Shown here: positions 1 to 7,760 of the stretch, piece after piece
Numbering within the stretch: the stretch's first letter is position 1
How the letters are laid out: each line of letters opens with the position of its first letter
Assembly (NCBI GenBank): GCA_045126355.1
Contig: JBGVOE010000005.1
Coordinates: 1-32,221, forward strand
Source: CAZSIA01 sp045126355
GTDB lineage: Bacteria > Bacillota_I > Bacilli_A > Acholeplasmatales > Anaeroplasmataceae
DNA length: 32,221 bases
Reading direction: 5' to 3'
The notes under the pieces: generated by a model
The model's input: the letters and a program-made list of their open reading frames with translations, nothing else
What the model was told of the DNA's origin: nothing
Database searches by the model: none
Position numbers and translations under genes: made by a program

Positions 1-133
1 CGTTGGGCCACGATTTCGCTATTGCTTCTTTTCACGCTCCATCACTGGTTTACGCTTTGCAAGTTGCTATCGAGTTCGCGACAAATACGCCTCTTAGGAC
101 TTTCACCTTAGATTTATGACATGCCCGTCATAC
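1..133 (-). mobile_element. Group II (IIC-like) intron, 5' part of domain I, cut by window edge
   Basis: Read on the minus strand, this stretch begins GTATGACGGGCATGTC and runs through AAGGTGAAAGTCCT, an AGCAACTTGCAAAGCG segment and GTGATGGAGCGTGAAAAGAAGC. These elements appear in the same order as in domain I of the Oceanobacillus iheyensis group IIC intron as I remember it (GGGTGAGAGTCCC, AACGCAAGG, GACATGGAATCTGAAGGAAGC). GTATG is one base from the usual GTGYG start. The start lies seven bases past the stem of the dusB terminator, after its T run, which is the known target of class C introns. The reverse transcriptase and domains II-VI would lie beyond position 1. No protein can be called here. 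The identification rests on remembered sequence and motif order, not on a covariance model. Confidence 0.75.
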
Positions 134-136
134 ATT

Positions 137-178
137 AAAAAAAACAACAAATCTAGCCAAAATTTGTTGTTTTTATTT
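137..178 (-). terminator. dusB terminator
   Basis: A 12-bp perfect inverted repeat (141-152 with 162-173) has a 9-base loop. On the minus strand it is followed by a run of eight T. It lies just after the dusB stop and is the probable insertion target of the adjacent intron. Confidence 0.85.
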
Positions 179-1171
179 TTATTCTTCTTTCATCTCGAAC
201 AATGAATTAAAATATCTTTCAATCAAATCTAATGTGTCATCTATTGTTTTAGTTTGAAACAATTCCTTTTTAGCATTTGTTGAATTTGGTAAACCTTTTA
301 GATAATAAGCAATTTGACCACGCATCTCAAGCATTGCTAAATGATCTCCTTTTAACTCTCTTAAATACTTAACATGTTTTAAAATAACCTCATGTATTTC
401 TTCATAAGATGGTCGTTCTAATACAACGCCTGTTTCTAAATAAGTATCAACTTCTTTAAAAATCCAAGGGTTACCTAAAGTACCTCTAGCTATCATCACG
501 GCGTCAACACCAGTTTCATTAATCATTCTTAAAGCATCAAAACAATTTTTAATATCACCATTACCAATTACTGGAATACTTACTGCTTCTTTAACCTCTT
601 TAATAATCTTCCAATCAGCATTACCAGAATACATTTGAGCTCTTGTTCTACCATGAATAGCTATCGCACTCGCTCCAGCTTTCTCAATTAACTTAGCAAT
701 TTCAACCGCATTGATATGTGCACTATCCCAACCACTTCTTATTTTAACAGTAACTGGTTTTTTTACACTTCTAACTACATTATATACAATATCATAAACA
801 AGCTCTGGGTCTTGCATTAAAGCTGAACCCGCTTTACTCTTTTTAGCAACTTTATTAACAGGACACCCCATATTAATATCAATAATATCACAGTTAGAAT
901 ACTCATCAATAAATTTAGCAGCTTCAACCATATCGGCAACACTTGAACCAAATATTTGCATACTAACAGGATGTTCATCATCACCAACAATAATCATCCC
1001 TTGTGTTTTTTTATTTTTATAATTTAGCCCCTTATCACTAACCATCTCAGCATAAACTAATCCACATCCATATTCTTTAGCAATCTTACGATATGCATAA
1101 TTAGTATTACCTGCCATAGGTCCTAAAACAACGCGATTAGGGATTTCTACATTTCCAATTTTAAAAGCCAT
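179..1171 (-). CDS. dusB: tRNA-dihydrouridine synthase DusB
   Basis: An FMN- and NADPH-dependent enzyme that reduces uridines in tRNA to dihydrouridine in the cytoplasm. The product has about 330 residues, normal for the family. Visible marks are the N-terminal GPMAG flavin-barrel strand, the catalytic cysteine in NMGCPV (about residue 103), the VKIRSGW lysine strand, HGRTRAQMY, and the phosphate-binding GNGDI segment; the C-terminal helical domain is complete. I chose the ATG at 1171, giving MAFKIGN, because a GGTGAG ribosome site lies just before it; an in-frame ATG five codons upstream lacks such a site. In Bacillus, dusB lies in the same general region as hslO and ftsH, so the neighbourhood fits. 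It is divergent from hslO and followed by a strong terminator. Confidence 0.95.
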   Translation of the reverse strand: MAFKIGNVEIPNRVVLGPMAGNTNYAYRKIAKEYGCGLVYAEMVSDKGLNYKNKKTQGMIIVGDDEHPVSMQIFGSSVADMVEAAKFIDEYSNCDIIDINMGCPVNKVAKKSKAGSALMQDPELVYDIVYNVVRSVKKPVTVKIRSGWDSAHINAVEIAKLIEKAGASAIAIHGRTRAQMYSGNADWKIIKEVKEAVSIPVIGNGDIKNCFDALRMINETGVDAVMIARGTLGNPWIFKEVDTYLETGVVLERPSYEEIHEVILKHVKYLRELKGDHLAMLEMRGQIAYYLKGLPNSTNAKKELFQTKTIDDTLDLIERYFNSLFEMKEE

Positions 1172-1181
1172 TTGTCTCACC

Positions 1182-1217
1182 AACATTAATTATACTTAAA
1201 ATAATAATATTAAACTA
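1182..1217 (-). promoter_or_regulatory. Possible dusB promoter
   Basis: On the minus strand a perfect TATAAT (1189-1194) lies 17 bases after a poor -35 hexamer, TAGTTT (1212-1217). The predicted start gives a leader of roughly 11 bases. The -10 is convincing and the -35 is weak. Confidence 0.4.
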
Positions 1218-1234
1218 GTTTATTTTTAAATATA

Positions 1235-1256
1235 TGTTAAAATATTTAAAGGTGAT
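1235..1256 (+). promoter_or_regulatory. Possible extended -10 promoter of hslO
   Basis: TG-T-TAAAAT (1235-1243) is an extended -10 element without a good -35. The AAAGGTGA ribosome site follows directly, ahead of the hslO ATG. The call rests on motif and position only. Confidence 0.35.
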
Positions 1257-1261
1257 AAATT

Positions 1262-2191
1262 ATGATGAATGAAGAATACTTATATGAAAAAGCAAAAGAA
1301 CACAAGGGAAAAGATTTCTTACAAATCGCAACAGCTTTTAATCATACAATAAGAATATATGTAACAAAAACAACAGACGTTATCTTAGACGCTCAAAAAG
1401 TACATGAGTTATACCCAACAGCTGTAGCGGCATTAGGAAGAAGTCTAACAGCTACACTAATTATGGGTTCCATGTTAAAAGGAAAACAATCAATCGCAGT
1501 AAAAATTGAAGGTGACGGTCCATTAGGAAAAATCATTTGTGAATCAGACGCAAGTGGTAGAGTAATGGGATATTTAGCTAATGGTGGAGTTTATCTTAAA
1601 TATAACAGTAAAAAATTAAATGTTGGCGACGCAGTTGGTAGATATGGAACTTTAACAGTTGTAAAAGACTTACACCTTAAAGAACCATTTGTTTCAACAG
1701 TTCCATTAATCAGTGGCGAAATTGGAGAAGACTTCGCATACTACTTTGCTGAAAGTGAACAAGTACCAACAAGTGTAAGCTTAGGAGTCTTAGTAGGATT
1801 AAATGGCTTATGTTTAGCGGCTGGAGGATTTATTATTCAAGTAATGCCTGGATGCGCTGAAGAAACAATTGCATATCTTGAAGAAAGATTAAAAAATGTT
1901 CCTCCAGTATCTGAAATGATTTCTGAAGGTAAAAACGGTAGAGATATTATTAAAACAATTTTAGGTGATGAACCATTTGAAATCTTAAAAACAATGAAAG
2001 TTAAATTTGCCTGCAGTTGTACTAAAGAAAGATTTACTCAAGGAATTAAATCATTAGGATATGATACAGTTAAAAAATTAAAAGATGAAGATCATGGCAT
2101 TGAAGCAACATGTCAATACTGTCATCAAAAATATACTTATTCTGAAGAAGAATTAGAAGAAATTTTAACTGAAATGAAAGGAGTAAACTAA
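1262..2191 (+). CDS. hslO: Redox-regulated chaperone Hsp33
   Basis: A cytosolic holdase chaperone that is activated when peroxide or bleach oxidises its zinc centre. The 309-residue product has the usual length. The C-terminal zinc site is visible as CxC (residues 251 and 253) and CxxC (284 and 287). The N-terminal domain has the family's LGRSLTATLIMGSMLKG and IEGDGPLG segments. The start is the first of two adjacent ATG codons, following AAAGGTGA at normal distance. The M42 peptidase begins two bases after the stop, with its ribosome site inside the end of hslO, so the two are cotranscribed and probably coupled in translation. Oxidative-stress genes also occur in the rubrerythrin unit further right. 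Confidence 0.97.
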   Translation: MMNEEYLYEKAKEHKGKDFLQIATAFNHTIRIYVTKTTDVILDAQKVHELYPTAVAALGRSLTATLIMGSMLKGKQSIAVKIEGDGPLGKIICESDASGRVMGYLANGGVYLKYNSKKLNVGDAVGRYGTLTVVKDLHLKEPFVSTVPLISGEIGEDFAYYFAESEQVPTSVSLGVLVGLNGLCLAAGGFIIQVMPGCAEETIAYLEERLKNVPPVSEMISEGKNGRDIIKTILGDEPFEILKTMKVKFACSCTKERFTQGIKSLGYDTVKKLKDEDHGIEATCQYCHQKYTYSEEELEEILTEMKGVN

Positions 2192-2193
2192 TT

Positions 2194-3225
2194 ATGAATT
2201 TTGATATTAATTATTTTAAAGAGACTGCTCATAAAATCTTTAACATTGATTCTCCTAGTGGATACAGTGAAAACATCAATAAAGTTTTAATTGAATTATT
2301 AAATGAATTAGGTTATACTGCAACATTAACAAACAAAGGAAACGTAGCTTTAAAAGTAGTAGGAGAATCAAGTGAAAAAACAGTAGCTACTTCTGCGCAT
2401 GTAGATACATTAGGTTTAATGGTACGTTCTATTAATGGTGACGGAACATTAAATGTAACAAGAATTGGTGGACCACAAATCGCAACACTAGACGGTGAAT
2501 ATTGTAAAATCCAAACTCGTTTTAATCAAACTTATACAGGAACAATTTTATCTAATTCAGCATCAAGCCATGTATATGAAGATAGCGACAAACAACGCAA
2601 AGAAAATAATGTAGTTGTTAGAATCGACGAAAAGGTAAATAATAAAAAAGATGTTTTAGACCTTGGTATTCAAAACGGAGATTACATCTTTATTGAGCCA
2701 AAATTTACGATAACTGAAAGTGGATTTATTAAATCTAGATTCATCGATGATAAGGCAAGTGTTTGTGTAATTTTAAGTGTATTAAAATATCTTAAAGAAA
2801 ATAACTTAAAACCAGCCTATGATACATTTATCTACTTTGTAAATCATGAAGAAGTTGGTCACGGTGCCGCAACAGTAGATGAAAATATCACTGAATTTGT
2901 AACAGTTGATATGGGTTGTATTGGAAAAGATTTAGCTGGTAATGAATACGCAGTAAGTATTGCCGCTAAAGATAGTGGTGGACCATATGATTATGAATTA
3001 ACAACTAGACTTATTAAATTAGCAAAAGAAAACAATGTTAATTATGTTGTTGATATCTTCCCTTATTATGGCTCTGATGTAGGTGCAGCGTATCGATCAG
3101 GTAGAGATTTAAAAGGTGCTTTAATTGGTCAAGGTGTACACGCAAGCCATGGTATGGAAAGAACACATCTAGATGGTTGCATAAACACAATGAAATTATT
3201 AACTTTATATTTGTTAAATAAGTAA
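2194..3225 (+). CDS. M42 family metallopeptidase (glutamyl/deblocking aminopeptidase type)
   Basis: A cytosolic two-metal aminopeptidase of the FrvX/YsdC/PepA-like M42 family that trims short peptides, probably as a large multimer. The 343 residues match the family. Metal and catalytic residues are all visible: His69 and Asp71 in AHVDTLG, the bridging Asp185/186 in FIDDKAS, the Glu219-Glu220 pair in NHEEVGHG, Asp239 in VDMG, and His325 in the C-terminal ERTHLDG. The PYYGSD and HASHG segments are also typical. The start is fixed by the AAAGGAG site overlapping the end of hslO. Substrate preference cannot be told from the sequence. A terminator shared with the convergent maf gene follows. Confidence 0.93.
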   Translation: MNFDINYFKETAHKIFNIDSPSGYSENINKVLIELLNELGYTATLTNKGNVALKVVGESSEKTVATSAHVDTLGLMVRSINGDGTLNVTRIGGPQIATLDGEYCKIQTRFNQTYTGTILSNSASSHVYEDSDKQRKENNVVVRIDEKVNNKKDVLDLGIQNGDYIFIEPKFTITESGFIKSRFIDDKASVCVILSVLKYLKENNLKPAYDTFIYFVNHEEVGHGAATVDENITEFVTVDMGCIGKDLAGNEYAVSIAAKDSGGPYDYELTTRLIKLAKENNVNYVVDIFPYYGSDVGAAYRSGRDLKGALIGQGVHASHGMERTHLDGCINTMKLLTLYLLNK

Positions 3226-3231
3226 GAACAA

Positions 3232-3275
3232 AAATAAAAACTATTGAATCACAAACTCAATAGTTTTTTTATTTT
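3232..3275. terminator. Bidirectional terminator between the M42 peptidase gene and maf
   Basis: Inverted repeat AAAACTATTGA / TCAATAGTTTT with a short loop. T runs follow on the plus strand and, as A runs, precede it, so it can stop both converging genes. Confidence 0.85.
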
Positions 3276-3823
3276 TAATTATTTAACATTTTAAAAACTA
3301 GTTTCATAGGAAGCCCTACAATATTATCAAATTCACCTTCATAAGATTTAACAAATTTACTTCCTATTCCTTGGATTGCGTAACTTCCTGCCTTATCCAT
3401 CGGTTCTTTTGTTTTAATATATTCTAATATTTCTTCTTCTGTTATTTTATTAAAAGTAACTTTTGAAACTTCATAATCAATAATTTGACTATCCTTACTA
3501 AATAAAGCTACACCTGTTATAACTTCATGCGTTTTACCACTTAAAAGTTTTAACATTCTAAATGCATCCATCTCATCAATTGGCTTTCCTAATATTTCAT
3601 TCTCAAAAACAACAATTGTATCAGCCGCTAAAACAACCTCATTTGGATTTCTATTAAAGACATCTAACGCTTTTATCTTAGCTAGATTCATTACATTTTC
3701 ATAAACACTTAAATTTTTATCAATAACCTCGTCAACATTACTTGGTTTAACAGTAAAATTAACCCCATGTTTTTCTAAAAGTTCTTTTCTTCTTGGTGAG
3801 TTACTCGCTAATATAATTTTCAT
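3275..3823 (-). CDS. maf: Maf family nucleoside triphosphate pyrophosphatase
   Basis: A house-cleaning enzyme that hydrolyses non-canonical or surplus NTPs, usually dTTP and UTP, to monophosphates. The 182-residue product carries the N-terminal LASNSPRRKELL signature, the catalytic AADTIVVFE strand, GKTHEVITGVAL, and the DKAGSYAIQGIG segment typical of the dTTP/UTP-specific branch. I chose the ATG at 3823 because GGAGG lies five bases before it; the longer frame starting at a TTG upstream contains that ribosome site as coding sequence. The gene is divergent from spoIIE. In Bacillus, Maf is linked to septum formation and lies near division genes, but nothing here tests that role. Confidence 0.95.
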   Translation of the reverse strand: MKIILASNSPRRKELLEKHGVNFTVKPSNVDEVIDKNLSVYENVMNLAKIKALDVFNRNPNEVVLAADTIVVFENEILGKPIDEMDAFRMLKLLSGKTHEVITGVALFSKDSQIIDYEVSKVTFNKITEEEILEYIKTKEPMDKAGSYAIQGIGSKFVKSYEGEFDNIVGLPMKLVFKMLNN

Positions 3824-3893
3824 ATAGTCCTCCAAAATATAACAAAATTAATCTATCACATTAAATAGAATTAGTAAAAAGGAGAATTTTTTT

Positions 3894-5834
3894 ATGCTAC
3901 AAAAAATACTACAAATTTTACTAATCTTATCTTTATCACTACTAATTTATTTAGGCAACATTACTTTAATTAATATTAATCTATTTTTATTAATTATATT
4001 ATCAACACTAAATAAAAATTACTTTTCTTTATTTACTATTATACCTTTATTTTTTATAAATAAAACTTTATTTGTGATATTTGCGTTTTTATGGATATTA
4101 TTATTTTTAGTTAATAAATTTATAAAAAAACATTTATTAAAAAATATATCAATAATACTTATATCAGTTATCTATTTTTCTTATGAACTATTAATAAATA
4201 AAACAGAAGTTCAAATAATTTTATTCTTATTTTTAATTTTATCAACACTTCTTTTAATACATATTTTAAATATTTCTCTTTCAAAAAGAGTTGTAACCGA
4301 GGTATTGATTTTATCTTTATCCATTTTAAATTTAGGCAATATAAATATCTATTATTTTTTATTTTTATATTTAATTTTAATGTTAATCCAAGGTATAAAA
4401 ACAAACAAGCCATACTACTTAATTACATCATTTTTAATAACTTGTTATGCAATTTATACTACATCAAATATCATGTATCTATCAATCCAAGTTTTCGCTT
4501 ACTTAGGCTACTTATTAAATTATCTTATAAAGAAATCTAGTTTAAATAATGACCTTGAATACATTTTAGAAGATATCAATACTAATATAAGTAATTTTTG
4601 TAATTTCTTAAATCATTTTTCAAAAATAACATATAATAATGATTACGAAAAAAGAGTGTCTTCTTCTATTAAAATATTAATTGAAAGTTATTGTGTTAAT
4701 TGTGGAAATAGAAACATATGTTACGCAAATAAAAAGATCAAAACTTATATTTACTTAAAAGAGTTATTAACAAAAGAGGCACAAATAAACTCACAAAGTG
4801 AAATAAACAAATTATTCGAATGTAAATATTATTTTAAAATGGCTGAGGCTGCATTAGATCTTCAAAAAAAATATAATTTAATAGCTCTATTAGAAGTAGA
4901 TAATTTAAAAGTTTATGGAGTATGTTCATCAGTTCAAAATTACTTTATTTCAATGTTTGAAAAAATTTCACCAAAAATGATTAAGCTAATGAATTTTAAA
5001 AAAGTTTTAATTGAACAAAATATAATGTTTAATGAATTTGAATCTCAAATCATAAGTGAAACAACTTTTCAATTTAAGATATCTACAAAAAGAAATACAG
5101 ATTTATTTTTAATTAAAGACGCGGCTACTTCTTATTTTAAAAAGAACGATATAACTATTACTATGAAAGAAAATTCTCTATATATTCATCCTGTAAAAAA
5201 ATATAAAGTTATTTATGACTCAGCAACACTCTCTTTAAATAACTGTCAAATATCGGGTGATAATTTATTAATAAAAACGGTTAATGAATCAAACTTTTTA
5301 TGCGCACTATCTGATGGGATGGGGTCTGGATTTTACGCCTATCAATTAAGTCAAGAAACATTAAAAATGGTTGATAACATTACTAACTGCAACATTTCTT
5401 TTGATGCTGCACTACAAATTTTAAATAACTTTTTTAAAACAAAAGACCTTTCAGATAGTTATGCTACACTCGATTTAGTTAATATTAATTTAACTGATGG
5501 CATTTTAGACTTATATAAACTAGGCTCTTCTACTACCTATATTTCTAGAGGAGATAAAATAATCCCAATCTATAATAACAATTTACCATTTGGTATAAGT
5601 GATTTAGTAACTAAGGAAGAGTATAGTATCGCCGATAATGATTTAATAATTTTAGTCTCAGATGGAATTAATGACTATATCGATGAAGGATTATTAGTCA
5701 AATTTATAGAAACTATCAAAGATGAATTACCTCATAAAATTGTGTATGAAATACTACAAAAAATATATTATGAAAACAAAAATCAAATTAAAGATGATAT
5801 GAGTTGTATTGCTATTAAGATTAAATCCATTTAA
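3894..5834 (+). CDS. spoIIE: SpoIIE-like membrane PP2C phosphatase (stage II sporulation protein E)
   Basis: In endospore formers SpoIIE is a polytopic membrane phosphatase that binds FtsZ and dephosphorylates SpoIIAA to switch on sigma F in the forespore. The 646-residue protein has a very hydrophobic first 210 residues holding about eight to ten membrane segments. A middle region has a Cys267-x2-Cys270-x5-Cys276 cluster, as I recall from SpoIIE proteins. A C-terminal PP2C domain runs from about residue 435 to the end, with metal aspartates in SDGMGSG (Asp474), VSDGIND (Asp590) and DDMSC (Asp634/635). It is shorter than the Bacillus protein (about 827 residues). The downstream order tilS-hpt-ftsH matches Bacillus and supports the call. 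No clear Spo0A box is visible upstream. Start: AGGAG nine bases before the ATG. Confidence 0.9.
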   Translation: MLQKILQILLILSLSLLIYLGNITLININLFLLIILSTLNKNYFSLFTIIPLFFINKTLFVIFAFLWILLFLVNKFIKKHLLKNISIILISVIYFSYELLINKTEVQIILFLFLILSTLLLIHILNISLSKRVVTEVLILSLSILNLGNINIYYFLFLYLILMLIQGIKTNKPYYLITSFLITCYAIYTTSNIMYLSIQVFAYLGYLLNYLIKKSSLNNDLEYILEDINTNISNFCNFLNHFSKITYNNDYEKRVSSSIKILIESYCVNCGNRNICYANKKIKTYIYLKELLTKEAQINSQSEINKLFECKYYFKMAEAALDLQKKYNLIALLEVDNLKVYGVCSSVQNYFISMFEKISPKMIKLMNFKKVLIEQNIMFNEFESQIISETTFQFKISTKRNTDLFLIKDAATSYFKKNDITITMKENSLYIHPVKKYKVIYDSATLSLNNCQISGDNLLIKTVNESNFLCALSDGMGSGFYAYQLSQETLKMVDNITNCNISFDAALQILNNFFKTKDLSDSYATLDLVNINLTDGILDLYKLGSSTTYISRGDKIIPIYNNNLPFGISDLVTKEEYSIADNDLIILVSDGINDYIDEGLLVKFIETIKDELPHKIVYEILQKIYYENKNQIKDDMSCIAIKIKSI

Positions 5835-5890
5835 ATTTAACAATTTATTCCAAAAAAGATGTGTATTTTAATATGCAAAATTATAAAATA

Positions 5891-5911
5891 TGTTATAATT
5901 GTATAAGGTGA
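5891..5911 (+). promoter_or_regulatory. Extended -10 promoter of the tilS operon
   Basis: TG-T-TATAAT (5891-5899) is a perfect extended -10 element with no good -35. The AAGGTG ribosome site begins six bases later, so the transcript would have a leader of only about 11 bases. Confidence 0.55.
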
Positions 5912-5916
5912 TTTTA

Positions 5917-7206
5917 ATGTTAAATGTTATTTATAATAATAAACATTTAAATATTTTAGATAAAGACAGACCATTAGTTCTAGCCTTAAGTGGTGGGGTA
6001 GATTCAATGGTCTTATTTGACTTGCTAAAAAATGCCGGATATAAGGTCGTTATCGCCCATGTAAATCACCATAAAAGAGCTGAATCGGAGTTTGAAGAGA
6101 CTTTTATTAGAAATTTAGCTAAGGAAAATAATTTTGATATTGAAGTCTTAGACTATATTCATGAAAAAGAAAATTTTCAAGCTGCCGCCCATAATAGTAG
6201 ATACGAGTTTTTCTATAATACAGCTATCAAATATAATGCGAGCGCTATTATTACCGCGCACCATTATTTAGATAATTTAGAAACAATTTTAATGAACTTA
6301 ATTCGTGGATCTAATCTTTATGGTTATGCAGGAATTAAAGAATTTTCATACTTTAATGAAATAAAACTTATTAGACCGCTTATTAATGTTAAAAAAGAAG
6401 ATTTATATGAATACGCCAAAAAACACAGTGTTAAATTCTTTGAAGACTCTTCTAATTTAAGCGATGATTATTTAAGAAATAGAATTAGACATCATGTAAT
6501 TCCACACTTAGAGGAAGAAAATCCAAACTTGATTAATAGTGTAGCAAATTATTCTAATCAATTACACGAAGCTTTTTCATACATAAGAAGTAATTCCGTT
6601 AACTATTTAGAAGAAAATGGAAATAAAATCAATATAAATTCTTTCAATAATCTAGCATTAATCCAAAAAAAAGATATAATTAACTATGTATGTAATTTAC
6701 ACGATGTATTATCTAGTGATAATAAAATCTGTGATATACTACAATTAATAGATAGTCCTAAGCCAAATTTAGTATATGATTTAAACGAAGAATTTCGATT
6801 TATAAAAGCTTATGATACATGTTATGTTTCAAGAAAAACGTTTAAAAAGGATATAAATTATCAAATAAATGTCAATGAAAGAATTGAAATTACTAACTAC
6901 GGTTCATTTGAATTGTTACTTAATGAAATAAAAAGTGATACATATTTAAAAATATCACTTGATGAACCCCTACCTCTAACAATAAGAAAAAGATGTGAGG
7001 GAGATAAATTAATTATTAAAGATGGTCATAAAAAACTAAAGGATTTCTTAATCAATAAAAAAGTGCCTAAAGAAATTAGAGATGATTTATTAGTTACAAC
7101 AAATAATTTGGGTGAAATTATTTGGGTTAAAGGTTATTACAAAAAAAGATGTGATAACGAAAATTGTTTAATTTTAAATTTTAAGGAGAAAATATATGAC
7201 AGATAG
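5917..7206 (+). CDS. tilS: tRNA(Ile)-lysidine synthase
   Basis: Ligates lysine to C34 of the AUA-reading tRNA-Ile using ATP, turning a methionine-type anticodon into an isoleucine one; an essential cytosolic enzyme. The 429-residue product has the PP-loop SGGVDS (residues 25-30), the NRIRHHVIPHLEEENP helix typical of TilS, and a C-terminal TilS domain with LTIRKRCEGDK and KKLKDFLINKKVP. I chose the ATG at 5917, six bases after AAGGTG; the longer frame begins at a TTG inside the promoter. The end overlaps the hpt start by 11 bases, so the two are translationally coupled as in Bacillus. Confidence 0.96.
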   Translation: MLNVIYNNKHLNILDKDRPLVLALSGGVDSMVLFDLLKNAGYKVVIAHVNHHKRAESEFEETFIRNLAKENNFDIEVLDYIHEKENFQAAAHNSRYEFFYNTAIKYNASAIITAHHYLDNLETILMNLIRGSNLYGYAGIKEFSYFNEIKLIRPLINVKKEDLYEYAKKHSVKFFEDSSNLSDDYLRNRIRHHVIPHLEEENPNLINSVANYSNQLHEAFSYIRSNSVNYLEENGNKININSFNNLALIQKKDIINYVCNLHDVLSSDNKICDILQLIDSPKPNLVYDLNEEFRFIKAYDTCYVSRKTFKKDINYQINVNERIEITNYGSFELLLNEIKSDTYLKISLDEPLPLTIRKRCEGDKLIIKDGHKKLKDFLINKKVPKEIRDDLLVTTNNLGEIIWVKGYYKKRCDNENCLILNFKEKIYDR

Positions 7207-7744
7207 ATATGATGATATAGTTAAAAAAGTGTTAGTTAGTGAAGAAGAAATTGCCGAAATCACAAAAAGATTAGGCAAAATAATTAGTACTGACTATGCG
7301 AGGAAAGAGTTAGTATTAGTTGGAATGTTAAAAGGGGCTATGCCATTTATGATGGATTTAGCAAAGAACATCACTATACCTTTAGAAATGGATTTTATCC
7401 AAACTAGTTCTTACCATGGTGGAACAAGTTCTTCTACAGCCGTTATGTTTAAAAAAGATATCGACACAAACGTCCTTGATAAACATGTTTTATTAGTAGA
7501 TGACGTTGTTGATACAGCAAAAACAATAACAAAAGTATTAGAAATATTTAAAGGTCGTGGTGCTGCTTCTATCGAATTATGCTGCCTTTTAGATAAACCA
7601 GAAGGTCGTGTAGTTCCATATGAAGCAAAATATGTAGGAAAAGTAATTCCTAACGAATTTGTAATCGGATATGGCTTAGATTACAATGAACTTTACCGCA
7701 ACTTACCTTATGTAGGGGTTGTTAAAGATGAAGTATACAAATAA
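7196..7744 (+). CDS. hpt: Hypoxanthine phosphoribosyltransferase
   Basis: A purine salvage enzyme that joins hypoxanthine or guanine to PRPP, giving IMP or GMP. The 182 residues match the family. The PRPP loop VLLVDDVVDTAKT, the MLKGAMPF loop near the N terminus and the C-terminal VIGYGLDYNELYRNLPYVG base-binding segment are present. AAGGAGA precedes the ATG, which lies inside the end of tilS. In Bacillus the tilS-hpt pair is bifunctional in control, binding the ftsH promoter; whether that applies here cannot be seen, since only 16 bases separate hpt from ftsH and no promoter is obvious there. Confidence 0.96.
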   Translation: MTDRYDDIVKKVLVSEEEIAEITKRLGKIISTDYARKELVLVGMLKGAMPFMMDLAKNITIPLEMDFIQTSSYHGGTSSSTAVMFKKDIDTNVLDKHVLLVDDVVDTAKTITKVLEIFKGRGAASIELCCLLDKPEGRVVPYEAKYVGKVIPNEFVIGYGLDYNELYRNLPYVGVVKDEVYK

Positions 7745-7760
7745 AAGGAGATAATGATAA

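Noticed and set aside
1..133. Ribosomal RNA, tRNA or RNase P fragment at the left edge
   Set aside because: The motif order fits domain I of a group II intron, and no cloverleaf or rRNA signature is seen.
4168..4413. Minus-strand frame of 81 codons inside spoIIE
   Set aside because: It is antisense to the membrane-segment region of spoIIE, has no ribosome site, and its composition just mirrors the AT-rich coding strand.
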